Origin: Nemophila menziesii | Taxonomy: Eukaryota > Streptophyta > Magnoliopsida > Boraginales > Hydrophyllaceae | DNA: 64,000 nucleotides | Direction: 5' to 3' | NCBI GenBank assembly: GCA_029959085.1 | Contig: JARWIR010000027.1 | Span: 5,146,001 to 5,210,000 of the forward strand | Shown: positions 1 through 11,932 of the stretch, in pieces | Position numbering within the stretch: the stretch's first letter is position 1 | Layout: every line of letters begins with the position of its first letter | The notes under the pieces: model-generated | What the model saw: the letters and a program-made list of their open reading frames with translations, nothing else | The model's database searches: none | Told to the model about the DNA's origin: nothing | Made by a program: the position numbers and the translations under genes

Positions 1-1976
1 TCAAAAAAATAAACCTCCTGATGAACAAAAACAATTTTTTTCCGTGTAATGAGTGTTCGAAGTATCGTCGGTATAAAGTGGTCAAAGTTAGGTCACATAT
101 TTTACAGTTTGGGTTTTTGTCCACGTATGAGATTTGGACAAAGCATGGTGAGAGCGAGGAAATTCATGAGACTCGATATGAAGAAAATGAAATGTTGGAT
201 GTCTACGAAGATTTGAGACCTAATTATGAGGGTGATGGTCATTCAAGTGACACCAAGATGATAGACTCGAACAGTACAGCACGTGGCAAATTCGAAACAA
301 TGTTTTCCGAATTAGAGACCAAGTTATACCCTGGTTGAGCAGTAATTAGTTCATTAAATTTCATTGCGAAGCTAATGCACGTGAATGTGAAGAACAAGTG
401 GACTAACACGTCTTTCACCGAGTTGCTTGATCTTCTGTGCCGTGTGTTGCCCAAACCTCATAACTTGCCCGAGTCATACGAGGCGTGCAACAAAATGTTA
501 TAAAGTGTAGGTATGGGTTAGAATACCATCGATGTTTGCGTGAACGATTGTGCTTTATTTTACAAGGAGAATGTCTCCCTCGAAAAGTATCCAGTATGTA
601 GTGAATCCAGCTGGGACCCGAAGAAGGGTAAAAAAGTAGCGCATAAGAAACTCTGATATTTCCCGATTTCCTCTAGGCTGCAGCGACTTTATGCTTCGAG
701 ACACACTGCAGAAAATATGATAATGGCACCGAACTAGGAAGAGTACAGATTGAGATTTATTGCGTCATCTGGTTGATGGCGATAGTTGGAAGAGATTTGT
801 TCAGTTACATCCTGAGTTTTCTAGTGAACCTCGGAATATGTTCTTGGGTTTGGGTATCGATGGCTTTTTCCCTTTCTAGGAAGGTTTGTTTGTTGTCTAC
901 GACTAATGATTTCCCCGCTAGGTCATACACTTCGGGATGGTCGGGTCAAGGCTACAAAGCTTGTCCAGAATGCATGGATTGTACTCCGTCATTGAGTGTG
1001 AAGAAAGGAGTTGCTTACTTCGACATAGACGTTGGTTACCTACCGGGCATCGATTTAGAAGCGAAAGGGTTTTTTACAAGAAATCTGATCATAGGGGCCC
1101 ACCGAAGAAATATAGTCCTACCGATATTCAGACACAGTTCAATGGGCTTCCCATTGTGTTTCCCGGTAAACACAAGGATTTTGGGGAAAAGATCGTGAGG
1201 AACACTGGTCCACGTCTATTCAATTGGAAGAAAAAGGGTATATTTTATCGTTTACCTTATTGGTCTAAAAATTTGTTGAAACATAACATTAATGTCATGC
1301 ATTGCGAGAAAAACGTGTGTGATGCTCTTCTCGGCACAGTTATAGGTCTTGATGGGAAAGTTAAGAAAGTCAACGTGAAAGCGAGAATGGATCTTGAGAA
1401 AATGAACATCAGGAAAGAATTGTGGTTGACATCGAGAGAGGGTAAACAAATACTGAATCGAGCTTATTATACGTTATCAACGGAAAAGCGGAAAGTATTT
1501 CTTGACTGATTGAAGGCACAGAAGTTTCCTGATGGCTTTGCATTGAGTTTGAGAAATAATGTTCAAAGTGACTTGGGCAAGATTATAGGAATGAAATCTC
1601 ACGACTGTCACGTGATGATGCAGTATCTATTCGTGGCTAGTATCACAGGTCTTTTCGAAGACAAACCGATTAGTGATGCGATTATTGGGCTAGCTAACGT
1701 GTTTAGAGTTGTGTGTAATAAAAATATGAGTAGGAAAGAGTTAGAAAAGGGGAAGGTGAAAGTGGTTGAAGTTATGTGTAGATTGGAAATGATTTTGCCT
1801 CCCGCGTTTTTCGATATAATGATCCACCTAGTTATACACTAATACGACGAAGCTTTGTTAGGGGGACCGGTTCAGATGCGTTGGATGTACCCGTTTGAGC
1901 GGTATCTAAAGAAATTACAGGAGTACATACGAAACCCGGCTAGGCCGGAGGGTTCAATCGCCGAAAATAGTAATTA
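1..1976 (+). pseudogene. CACTA (En/Spm) transposase pseudogene, copy 1, 5'-truncated by the window
   Basis: This is a degenerate transposase of the plant CACTA superfamily, the enzyme that would excise and reinsert the element. Visible blocks, in order: the N-terminal transposase-associated region (FFPCNECSKYRRY, about 36-90), Transposase_21 (the SYTSGWSGQGYKACPECMDC block, about 923-984), the NVMHCEKNVCDALLGT block around 1292-1340, and DUF4218 (GMKSHDCHVMMQYLF, from 1590; RWMYPFERYL, about 1878-1910). The reading frame is broken many times: a TGA at 336-338 where copy 2 keeps TGT (Cys), a TGA at 1507-1509 shared with copy 2, and a TAA at 1840-1842 where copy 2 has Leu. About 226 bp are missing at position 878 relative to copy 2, removing the RPVMDELDELWDKW part of Transposase_21. 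It cannot make functional transposase. Confidence 0.9.
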
Positions 1977-2215
1977 ATCGTTGTGAGAAGGAGTTGTGTT
2001 TACTACACGTGTAAAAGTTTGGGATGGTGAAAATAGTATGTTGTTTGAATAAAGGGTGATTGACTCGTTAGATCTTGGAGATTAACTTTATACGAACATG
2101 TGATTAGATTTTTTTTCAAAAAGACTACCACTAAAATGGTAGCGATTTAAATCTGGCGGATTATTAAACCAAATAAAACCGCTTATGTAATTGTGGTTAA
2201 ATTCTTTAAAGTTAA

Positions 2216-2307
2216 CCCGTTGGGATTAGTCAAGTGGTCAGGGTATTGGTCATCACAATGACTCCGAGTCCAAAGTGGCTCTCCTATATAATTAAAAAAA
2301 TCCTGTT
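2216..2307 (+). mobile_element. Short tRNA-derived SINE-like element, copy 1
   Basis: A pol III A-box-like stretch TAGTCAAGTGG is at 2227-2237 and a B-box-like GACTCCGAGTCC at 2260-2271, a tRNA-like spacing. An A-rich run follows at 2291-2300. The segment is bracketed by AGTTAA at 2210-2215 and 2308-2313, a possible target-site duplication, although an A+T-rich 6-mer could recur by chance. The 38179-38271 copy is collinear, so insertion came before the segmental duplication. Confidence 0.45.
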
Positions 2308-2313
2308 AGTTAA

Positions 2314-3650
2314 AATAGTTAGCTTATGTTTTAAGATTAAAAAAAAAGAAAATCAAAAATCCACTTATATATAAAAAAAATGTAATTCCATTTTACATAT
2401 TAAAACCCATATTTTTATATATTTTAAATACCATCCTTCAAGGTCTATATTTTATTTTTATTTTTTAATATTCAAAACTCATTCTCAAGTCTCAACCCAC
2501 TACCAAACACAACCTATTGATCATTGAGTATGTTTGCATTTCTACTTTCTAATTACTATTTCTTTATTATTTTATTTTAGTTTTTAGACCACATATCTAC
2601 CTATAAGATAAATTTTCATTTTATGTCCAATAAAAAAGAAGATAAAATTTCTTTCTACAATGCAAAAATAAATAAATAAATTTGGGTTTTCAAATTTCTT
2701 CTTTTCTAACATTGCCCATTTACTTTTCAATATTTTAAGAGTTTTGAGATCTTTGGATGATAGCTCTATTTAATTTTTTTATCAGGGTTCTTAATTCATA
2801 CATTAACCACAATGTGATTTTCTTGAAATAACGAATGCAACGAAATAAATTTTGTAAAATTTGGTCTTGAAAAAAATATATGATTTTTTTGAAGTGTTTA
2901 ATGAATATTTAATGTTTTCGGCGGCTGGAGAAGTTGAATTTAAACTACGCCGACAAATAAGTAGTTAGCATAAGTGATGCTAACTGGGCTATATGCGTTT
3001 TTAGTTATGTGTATTCTCGTTTTAAGATGATGGCAAATGATATATTTTTGGTGCCAGATTTAGAAAAAGTAAAAAAATTTAGCTAGTAATATTGTAAGAC
3101 AACAAATCTTTAATATGTGATTCGTTGGATTGTTTTATTTAAGTTTAAAAATTGCAATTTTGCGGCTAAGGTGATTCGTTGGTTGTCTTGAGACATGGAG
3201 TATTTATCATTCTTAATTTCCGATTGTATTTGTACAGTAAATTTTTTGTCAAAAGAAATGCTTGTGTTTGCGACGTATTTATGACAAGATTCAAACACCC
3301 GTCTGATCTATGTTCCAAATCCAATTGACCACAAAATTTTATAATTCGTTCATGTTCACCATTGGTCATATTAATTATATATTTATTTTTCTGACTATTT
3401 GGAATAGAAGAAAATATTTTGATAGTTAAAGGTTACCATGTTTACTTTTGATCCGATAAAGATGAAAACCTTTATGATATACTTTCTATAGGTTAATTAG
3501 TCTATCTTAAATGTATTTGATACATGACCTTGCCGATTAATATATTATTTTTATTCAATTCCAATTTATATATATACTAGGTGTGACACGTGTCGAAAGA
3601 CACAATAAAAATTAAGATGAATAAGGGAGAAGTTTAAATCTCTTATTTAA
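2314..3650. other. A+T-rich stretch with no recognised gene
   Basis: Only short chance ORFs are present, none resembling a known family. It is collinear with 38272-39615. No element ends were recognised. Confidence 0.6.
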
Positions 3651-3905
3651 TACTACCTCCATTCCATAATAATAGTCTTTTTATCCAAAGTTATTTCACA
3701 TTATGTGTCACATTTGAAATTACAATGCACCATAAATAATCTTTTTCCTATTCTATCCTTTTTATAAAATATCTAATCAACTAAATATCTTTCTTTAATA
3801 ATTAGGGAGATGTTGGTCATTTTAAATTAAATCTTTCTAGTTTGTAGGTTCCTTAACATGTGTGAAAATGTCTAAAGAGATAATTATTATGGAATGGATG
3901 TAGTA
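3651..3905. mobile_element. Stowaway-type MITE, copy 1
   Basis: Terminal inverted repeats of about 23 bp: left CTACCTCCATTCCATAATAA from 3653, right its complement with one mismatch ending at 3903. They are flanked by TA at 3651-3652 and 3904-3905, the TA target duplication of Tc1/mariner-type Stowaway MITEs. The element is about 251 bp and non-coding. The same insertion is at 39616-39871, so it predates the duplication. Confidence 0.85.
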
Positions 3906-4994
3906 TAAAAAAGTACACGGTATCAACTGCTATATGGGTCCCACATGTTTTTCAACCACCTGTAGAAAAAACAAAAATAAATATAGATAATTATGTGTGT
4001 AAACATGTTTTGTTTATAATTTTATATCACAATGAGTTTAACTAATACAATCCTAAAGATAGTCTACCATTACCGATCTTGACAACATAGTTGATGACTT
4101 AGAGTTTGTGTGATAATTATATCTATATCTTTCGGATATAGAAGAATGTCAATATTGTTAAAAGTAAGTTCAAAATAAAATTGATTATTTAACATGTTAA
4201 TTTTAGTGATGTGTATGATATGGAGGGTAGATAAGGACAGAGGAGGGTATATGGGTTGGACAATTGCTCCTAGGGGTTGAGAAGAAAGGATAAGAGGGAG
4301 CGGTTGTGTAGAGAACGAAGAAAAAAAAGGATGGTTATGAGTTAAATAATGTGAGAGTAATTTTTAAATGGGATTGGGAGAGGTTCAAGGAGAGTTAGGG
4401 AGAATTTTTAGCTATTACTATGAAGTAATTATGACATGTCTCGATAGAATTGTATCTAATTAACTTAAATCACATTTTTACTGAACGGGTCTACATTTCA
4501 AAATATAATTTTGAAAGACTTCTAAAAACTGAAATTTCAGATCAAGTACTCTCAAGTCATCAGTTACTTTATTTTTCATGTTCTATAACAACTCTTCTAC
4601 GTACAAAAAGCAATATACCCTTCTCCCAAAGATAAAATCAAAGAGATCACCATTTTTTGCCAATGAAAATATCAATGAATTGGTATATCTTGGATAGTAA
4701 TAAAATTACAATCCTAATACGTAGAAGTGAGTAACAATCGTAATCTCACGCAATGCATATGCCATACTTCTCATAAGTAATGGCAATATATATAATCCTA
4801 TCAGTAACATTTTTTACTTGGAGTAATTAATATAGCTCTAGCAAATGGTTAAATTATTAACAACATCAACTATCTAAACCATATAAACAATTATTCTCAA
4901 CAGTTAATCAACAATTCTAATGAATATTATTATAATTTAGAAATACAATTACTAATTATCAACTTAACATAAATAGTGGTTCAGTAAATTTTCC
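3906..4994. other. Intergenic, no recognised feature
   Basis: A+T-rich with a purine-rich patch at about 4225-4400 (runs of GGAGAGG and AAGGATAAGAGGGAG). No coding similarity was recognised. Collinear with 39872-40965. Confidence 0.55.
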
Positions 4995-5072
4995 ATGTCA
5001 ACGATCTGTCACCAATATCAACTGCGCTTCTTCATTCATACATGTAAATATATACATCTTATGTATAATAAG

Positions 5073-5502
5073 AGTATCAAGAAAAAAGCTTGCTGGACAA
5101 TTTTACATATCACAGCCACCAACATTATCTCTTCTTTTTCATTCATACTTGTAAATAAATACATCAAGAAAGAAGTTTGCTGGACTATTTCAAATATGAT
5201 AGCTAGTGTAAAAGAACTAATCCACGTACTGCTCATAATATTTTATTTTGACATGTGTATGCAAGGTCTGATTGATACTAATATTATTAGTCCTCTTGTT
5301 AGCTTGCTTCAAGATGCCAAGTTTGAGATTAAAAAGGAAGATGGTTGAGAAATCTCTAATGCAACATGATCAAATGAAGTAGGATTCTGATTGAAACTTA
5401 ATTTAAAATATTAAATTTAAGGAAATAATAGTTTATTGATATGTTGTTGTGTGACCGTGTAAAGGATGTATCAAGCCTTTGTGCGATCTTCTGGTTTGTC
5501 CA
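5073..5502 (+). pseudogene. Importin-alpha pseudogene fragment (armadillo repeats), copy 1
   Basis: Importin alpha is the ARM-repeat nuclear-import adaptor that binds nuclear localisation signals. From 5073 the frame reads SIKKKACWTILHITAT, then IKKEVCWTISNMIAS, LIDTNIISPLVSLLQDAKF and IKKEDG, the characteristic ARM-repeat core of plant importin alpha with its conserved Trp and Asn on the NLS-binding face. A TGA at 5346-5348 replaces the Trp codon expected before EISNAT, followed by a second in-frame TGA. In another frame, 5464-5502 encodes GCIKPLCDLLVCP, the next family block. About 35 unrelated codons separate the first two repeat segments. With only a few repeats and several lesions, this is a dead fragment. 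It is duplicated at 41021-41450 with the same breaks, so it decayed before the duplication. Confidence 0.8.
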
Positions 5503-7195
5503 ATATAATTTAAAATAAAATTGAATATATAAAGCTATATATAAAAATTATGATTTATACATGAAATTATATGCAACCATAGTTCACGGTAGTTTATTTC
5601 AACCAGGAGCTATACGCAAAACACCCATCAAATCAAAGATGAAAAAGAAAGAAGGTCTTTCAAGTCCCGCATAGCCACGTGCATTCACTGTCACAACCAC
5701 GTAAGCTTCCACTCAGGAACAATGGAAATTTATCCCAACATTGGTCCAAGAAAAATTTATTGTAAGGATTGTTGTCTACAAACTTTACCAAGGTCCCAAG
5801 CTAAAAGACTTACGCATTGGATACAGAGGGTTCAATGGCTTGATTTCTAATAATATTGGGTTTTTCTATAATCTTTAGCATCTTGAAATCACTTGCTGAA
5901 GAAATACCATCCTTGTGAACTCGACTAATGCAAAAAAAAAAACTCATTTTTGCTTAACACTACACCTGCGATTGAAACAAAAAGTACAGTTCAATTTCAA
6001 TTCTTTAGTGACTCTTTTCTATTAGTTCATTATATATTATACCATTAAAGTTCAAAGTTAAGCTAAGTGAATATCAGCCAAATCTTAACGGATTTCAAGT
6101 CCTTTCTTTTTACCTTATGTAAATTCCACCACAGGTTTGTCTACTTCGGGTAAAGCCGATATAATCTACACAAAAGAGATGGGTACATATTACAAAGACA
6201 TGACATGAGATCAATATAATATTTAGATATAATATTTTTCAAATACTTACACAGTCATAAGTATCAATATATCCTGTGTTTTAAGTTCACCTGATCGTTT
6301 GTGAATCCCATATTTCTTTGGTTTTCTGATGATTAAAGTGCATTTGCATCTTCAAACTCTACCACCATAAGGTCTTTATTTTAAACATTTACAATCATAA
6401 GAAGCCACAAAACAAACAGAAAGGATTAAATTTAAACATAACATCATTGTTACATCATAGTTACATCATAACCAAAATAGGTAAACACATATGTATCAGA
6501 CAATCAAATTGTAACCCAAAGGTTGAGAAATCTACAATTACAGCAACTATATTCCTACTTTCATCTATTTACCTGAATTTACTAATTTTCATTCAACATG
6601 AAACAACTAATTACAACATCGATCCATGTGTGATGCATAATATCCAAATATTTATTGCACTGTTTCAAAGTAAAAATTATTATTATAAAACATTGCACTA
6701 TCTATCCCTACTAAGAGCAAATTTGCAATATATTGGAATAATATTTGGCTACACAGCTAGATTTATCAAGCAAAATATTAAAAATACTACTAAATCAACA
6801 TATATTAAAAGCAGGACAAAATGAAGATATATTAAAAAATTGGACCTTTTTTCGACTTTCCATTTTCCTGCAGTGTAATTGCCTAAAGCATAAGTTTACA
6901 TAGAAAATAGAAATGATTAATAAATAATTCTTTCTCATAATATGAAACTTACTTATGTCATAGCCTTCGTCGTCACTAAGACAGACAAAACGTTACAAGA
7001 GATGAAAGCCGAGAATTGCTGCTATTTCCTGCATCATTCATGTCTACGGATTACATTTATGCTACCTTTTCTGGTTCAACTATTTTGGTCAATTCTTAAA
7101 CAAAATAAGTTTAGAGAGGAAAATCATATACCCTGTAGTAATTACATAATTGCATCAAGGCTACTGTAGATGTCAATTAAGGTCCTTCTATATTC
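5503..7195. other. Intergenic stretch, no recognised gene
   Basis: Short ORFs at 6447-6824 and 6942-7169 have low-complexity composition and no recognised similarity. On the minus strand at about 7000 a GCAG-flanked stretch could be an exon remnant but cannot be assigned. Relative to copy 2, about 60 bp are missing near 5665. Confidence 0.5.
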
Positions 7196-7200
7196 CAACT
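7196..7200. other. Empty target site of the copia element
   Basis: The single CAACT here corresponds to the two CAACT copies flanking the copia element in copy 2 (43179-43183 and 50226-50230). Flanking sequence runs uninterrupted through it. Confidence 0.92.
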
Positions 7201-7429
7201 TAAACAATTTCAACCAATATATAACTATTGTAGTATAGGACTTCAACATTAATGTAATATTCATAATACAATATTCACCATTGACACAAATAAAAGTTGC
7301 TCAACTTCAAAATTCATATAATAATCTGCCAAAATCTCGCTAGAAGCCTTAGCAACCAAATCTAATTTTATAAATAAAACGACTTTTCTTTGTGCAAACA
7401 CCGTAAAGCAAAAAAAGATTGACCAATGC

Positions 7430-8300
7430 TGTAATTAAATCTCCACCAGTTGTGCCAAATGGATATTTACTGCAAAACAATTCAAAAATTAGAGTATAAG
7501 ACCAAATTGTTCAACAACAAATCATGGGACCCACAAAAGTCTAGAAGAAAAAAAAAATGATTTTTTGATCCTGGAATATGTTTTACTATTATTGTAAAGG
7601 GTTTTGATTCACCTTCAGTGTAGGATGATTGGAGACGCAATTTGACCGCTTCATTTTGAGCATTCAGGTCAGCCTGATTCGTTACGTTAAAGAGAGCATT
7701 TTTCAAAATTGTATTCGAAGGTTCGAGAGTCTCTTCTACCTAACATGGCAGTTAAATACTCATCACCATAGCATATACACAACACATGGTAAGCACAAAC
7801 CAAAAGGACTAAAGACTTACGAATTGGTTGGTTTCTTGTGAAAATGATGCATTAGTGGGTTTTATTAGACCATCAACTGATATTTACTGCAAAACAATTC
7901 AAAAAACAGTGTAAGATAAAGTTGTTCATCTCCAGCAGTTGCACCAAATGGTTATTTACTGCAAAACAATTCAAAAAATACAATATAACACCAAATTGCT
8001 CACTCCAACAGTCACGCCAAATCATAGGACCCGCACCCTCCCCATATGCTTTTCTCAGCGCATCACTTCTCATACGGTACATGACCATTGTCGAATTTGT
8101 ATAAAAATATAATAAGTAATACTTAAATCAGATAATTCTGAAAAATTGTTAAAGTGGTGGAATTGGTTTAAAATTAAAATAAACGTTTTACCTTAATTGT
8201 GCGTAGCGATGATGATGGTGGAGAAAGGTCCAGGAGTGGTGGCGGTTTTTGTGTGTAGGAGGGGCTTGGTGGGAAGGTGAGTGTTTACCTTAATTTAGGT
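7430..8300 (-). pseudogene. Minus-strand exon-like module with repeated splice-acceptor units, copy 1
   Basis: Function unrecognised. Read on the minus strand, a C-rich leader-like segment (about 8290-8195) is followed by ATG at 8088 opening MVMYRMRSDALRKAYGEGAGP. Then come repeated units of about 70 bp, each ending in TGAATTGTTTTGCAG, a polypyrimidine-AG acceptor shape, and each followed by TAAATA-CCATTTGG-GCAACTG-TGGAG. Units lie around 8010-7950, 7945-7880 and 7520-7440. Between them, 7706-7612 encodes LNAQNEAVKLRLQSSYTEG, which resembles part of a plant bZIP leucine zipper; that is a weak call. The frame shifts between blocks, and the same layout occurs at about 50460-51335. It may be an exon-duplicated gene remnant or coincidence in repeated DNA. 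Confidence 0.35.
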
Positions 8301-9240
8301 TTTTCCCGAGCCCCAAACCGGGTTGATGATTGTGAATAATTGTCCTTGAGTGGTGACCACCATTTACTTGTTCAGAAGAGCGGCTTGGTGGTGAGCGAAG
8401 AGATTTCTTTTTTGTTTATTATTTAAATGCGGGTGTGAAGAAATGAAAGATGTGAGAGAAGTTTTTGTGAGCCGTGAAAATGAGAGTTATGAGATATAAG
8501 TTATATGTTAATATGAGAATTTAAAATTATGAGAGTTATAAGGAGCTTAATGGGGGTAATTATAAGCTAAACAGTGGATGAGAAAAAATTGAGAAAATCA
8601 GGTAAGTCCTATTAACATATATATATATATATATAAAGTATGAATATAGATTTAAACTTTCAATATTTTATAACAGATAAAACTATTAATTTTCTAATAA
8701 ACAATATTTAAAATAACGGTAAATCACAATATGACAACCTTATATCAATGAAGAATATAAATATAAATCTGATTTTGATTTGTTCAAATTAAATATAAAA
8801 TTGTACGGATGCACATGTTCAGACAAATTTGAGTGAAATTTACCATATATAATGTAATATAAAAATACTAACTAATACAAGAATAAAACTTATATAAGAA
8901 ATGAACAAGTTTAATATTTTTAAGTAATAATTTGTAGTCTATTGATATATTTTGTATACATATTAATTATAATCAATATTATTAAAATATTAAAATATTT
9001 TACTTATTTTTATTAGATATATGAGAACTTAAATTAGAGTAAAAAAATTTCTTATATTATGATTAAAAATATATAAAAAATATTAAGTAAAAAATCTTTT
9101 CATACTGGAAAAAATATTGTTTTTTTTAATTGTAAACAAAAGAGAAGAAGAATGTTGTTTTTAGAACTATAAAAAATGCTATCATATAGGGGATTTGAAT
9201 TCGTATGTCCAGCAACCGCCCGGAGGACAACAACTAAGGA
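8301..9240. other. A+T-rich non-coding stretch
   Basis: Includes a short (AT)n run at about 8619-8632 and long A/T-only tracts at 8880-9130. No gene or element ends were recognised. Collinear with about 51335-52255. Confidence 0.55.
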
Positions 9241-9290
9241 TGTTCGGGAAGCAGCATTGCTTGGAAGGCTCCTGTTTCTAGTTCTGGCGG

Positions 9291-10267
9291 ATGGAACTTG
9301 CTGGAAGGGACGATCAAATGCAGCATCAACTCACGGAAGTGGATGAACGAGGCTTGGCAGGGAATATAGTTGCACAAGGAGCGCAACAAGTGAGCTTATG
9401 TCAGAAACAGTGGTGTGGTGATTTGCTAGCGCGGAAAAGGAAAATAAATATGATCGAACAAAAGTATATTGTGCTTTCTTATGGTTGAAAAAAATAACCG
9501 GATTTTTTATCCTCTAGCAAAGAAAAGAACGCATAGTGAACTACGAGCTATTATCTTTAACGCGGCAATTGATTATGCACTCGCGTGGGGAGTCGAAAGA
9601 GATGGCGGGTTAATTGTATCGGCAAAAACTATCTTAGGTAAATGGGTTAAACCAGAAATGGGCGTCAAATTGAATGTGGATGGTGCCTATGATGCGGTGA
9701 GATCTAAAGATGGTGTAGGTGGGCTTTTTCGGAATAAGTATGGTGATTATCTAGGGTGGTTTGTAGGGAGTTGCGTAGCACTGACTCCTTTTGAGACGAA
9801 ACTCCTCGCTTTATATTTTGGCCTTCATATGGGGGTGTGTTAAGGTTATGATTTTCTCACTATTGAAATTGACTCGAATGAATTGCACGTGCTAGTGAAG
9901 TGCGGTGCGAATTCAAAAGGCTTTTTCAAATGATATAATATGTGCTTGTCGTGAAATACTGGCATCTAGAGAGAATTCTGAGTTGGTTTGGAATTATAGA
10001 GAAGCGAATAATTGTGTGGATTGGATGGCAAAGTTTGGAGTAAAGAGTGCGGAGGGGACTTCCCCGTTAGGCTATCGGGGCCACTAAAATGGAACTTCGA
10101 GAACACCAACTCATGAACTTTGCGGGTCGATGGGACCCACCAGATGGTATATGGCGCTTTCTAAAACATGTATCGTTACAGATAGGTTGTATCCAGAATA
10201 ACCATTGATAGTTGATAACTTGTAGGATGTTTACTTCCCGGTTGGCCTCTTATTTAATTAAAAAAAT
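9291..10267 (+). pseudogene. LINE-type RNase H domain (RVT_3) pseudogene, copy 1
   Basis: This is the RNase H-like domain found at the 3' end of many plant LINE retrotransposons and their derivatives; it would degrade RNA in RNA-DNA hybrids. From 9485 it reads EKNNRIFYPLAKKR, a typical pre-domain motif, then VKLNVDGAYDA with the first catalytic Asp (codon 9679-9681), GVGGLFRNKYGDYLG, and FETKLLAL with the catalytic Glu. A TAA at 9841-9843 interrupts the domain just before GYDFLTIEIDSNE, which holds the third acidic residue. A frameshift near 9905 then moves REILASR and WNYREANNCVDWMAKFG into another frame. An upstream ORF at 9291-9488 (DDQMQHQLTEVDERGLAG) is unrecognised. The region ends in a LINE-like tail (GGCCTCTTATTTAATTAAAAAAATCG, near 10241-10267). 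No reverse transcriptase is present. The TAA is shared with copy 2, so this was dead before the duplication. Confidence 0.75.
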
Positions 10268-10978
10268 CGAATAGCCAGAAAAACAAATACAATCGTCTTA
10301 CCAAGAGTGGGGAGACCAAACTTTATTTTATTTACAAAAATAATAGTAATTATAAAAAATACTTACAGATATATAAATATATACCTTGAAAATCAGAGAC
10401 CGTGCCTAAACTCGGGAGATTGCCTTGCCCGCCCATTCTTTGTGCCATGGTGGTGGTTATGGAGTAGTATAAAATGAAACGAGTTTGGTTCAAATCAATG
10501 AGAAAAAGAACTATTTAGATCAACTTTTTTTGTTACATAAAAGAGTCACTTTTGATTCGAAGTCATTGACTTGGTTTAAACTTACACCATTAAATTAGAT
10601 GACAAAGACCTTGAACAATAAGATAATCTTAACTGGTTAATTATTTTTTCAATTGATAATCAAACAATAATATTATTTTTATTTTATTAATTTTTTATTA
10701 ATAAAATATAATTAATATAATTAATGCATAAGAGAAGATTAAAAAAATTATTTTATAGTCTAATTTCCTAAAATATAATTGCTTGCACTTTACTTCAAGT
10801 AACGATTGAACAAAAAAAAATCAAGTAATTATTTTTTAATCAATTCGAAATTTGGTTGTGATATTAATATTTTGACTTCAAGCCTACAAGGCTCATCGGT
10901 TTTCAAATATAAATTTGTCTATTTGGTTAGCCCGTCTACAATGATTGAGAATTGTAACAGGTGAAACAATTTAGAACA
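10268..10978. other. A+T-rich spacer upstream of the F-box gene
   Basis: No recognised gene; collinear with 53325-54035. It may contain the promoter of the F-box gene, but no clear TATA box could be singled out in such A+T-rich DNA. Confidence 0.5.
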
Positions 10979-11932
10979 ATGGAAGCTCGAAAAAGGAGTT
11001 GCCTATTGATTCAGGTAATAAGTTGCCTTTCTTGATTTGTTGTAGATTATAGAGTTTTTCTCCTCTCCTGAAATATGTTTCCATGTTTTGTTCAGGTTTA
11101 TGGTTTAATTCGACTCTAGCAAAATTCAGTTTTAAGTATCTTTAGAGTCTACGATGGATCATCTTTAATATTATTCTTTTTGTTCGAAATATCAATTTTA
11201 TTTTTCATACTATATAATAGGTTAGTCATGTACTACTACCTGATGATGTGATTGTTTATATATTGAGATGGTTGCCAGTAAAATGTTTATTAGGATTCAA
11301 AAGTGTGTGCATCGAATATCATTATTCAGCAAAGGTTTTTCATTGAAAAACATCAAAGGCAGAGTAAATCCCAAGTTGCTTATTTGTATGTTTGTGAATC
11401 ATTTGGTGAAAATTACATATACTTGGCTTATAGCAATGGCTTAGCGTTGGAGAAAATGGAAGGACACCTTGGTGAGTATCGCATGAAAAACCCGACCACT
11501 AAACAAGTGCTTCATGTGGTGTGGTTAGTAGGATATGGTTTCATACTGGGTTTCAATTCATCAACTAGTAATTATAATTTGATTAGAGTTCATAGCAATG
11601 AAGGAAGACCTGATTTAGATATAAGTGTGTCAACTTTTGGATATGACAATGATGATGCTTGGAGTTTGAAGAGATACCTTGATATTACTCACATGAGTGG
11701 AGGAAATAGATCAATATGTTGTACATGTAACAATGACCTCTTTTACATTGTAAGTTTTTGCTATGATGAATTGTCGAAATCAAATATAATTAGATCAACT
11801 TTTGACGGCAAAAACGCCATGAACATCAAGTTCCCTCAGAATCAGAGTTTTTTATCATCTGAAGTAACTCTATTTCAGGCATTTATTGATCCTGATCATG
11901 GTAAGCTCTCAATCAGGTTCATAATTGAATAA
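10979..11932 (+). pseudogene. F-box gene with F-box-associated domain, probable frameshifted pseudogene
   Basis: F-box proteins are substrate receptors of SCF ubiquitin ligases. Exon 1 is 10979-11014 (ATG, MEARKRSCLLIQ) with a GTAATA donor; the intron is 11015-11220, ending in AG. Exon 2 starts in phase at 11221 with VSHVLLPDDVIVYILRWLPVKCLLGFKSVC, a clear F-box (LP-DV----L-RLPVK-L--FK-V). At about 11302-11310 the similarity moves by one base into the next frame: NIIIQQRFFIEKH, followed by an open 200-residue stretch with GFNSSTSNYNLIRV and FGYDNDDAWSLKRYL, typical of F-box-associated domains, ending at 11932. A 1-bp indel in an F-box gene is the simplest explanation; an unrecognised small intron is less likely. 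In copy 2 only exon 1 and the start of the intron survive. Confidence 0.75.

Noticed and set aside
5690..5920. Leucine-rich-repeat-like reading (NNIGFFYNL, HLEI)
   Set aside because: Only one imperfect repeat unit with stops around it; not enough for an LRR call.
6447..7169. ORFs of 125 and 75 codons as small genes
   Set aside because: Low-complexity, Ile/Asn/Leu-rich, not closed consistently between copies, no family recognised.
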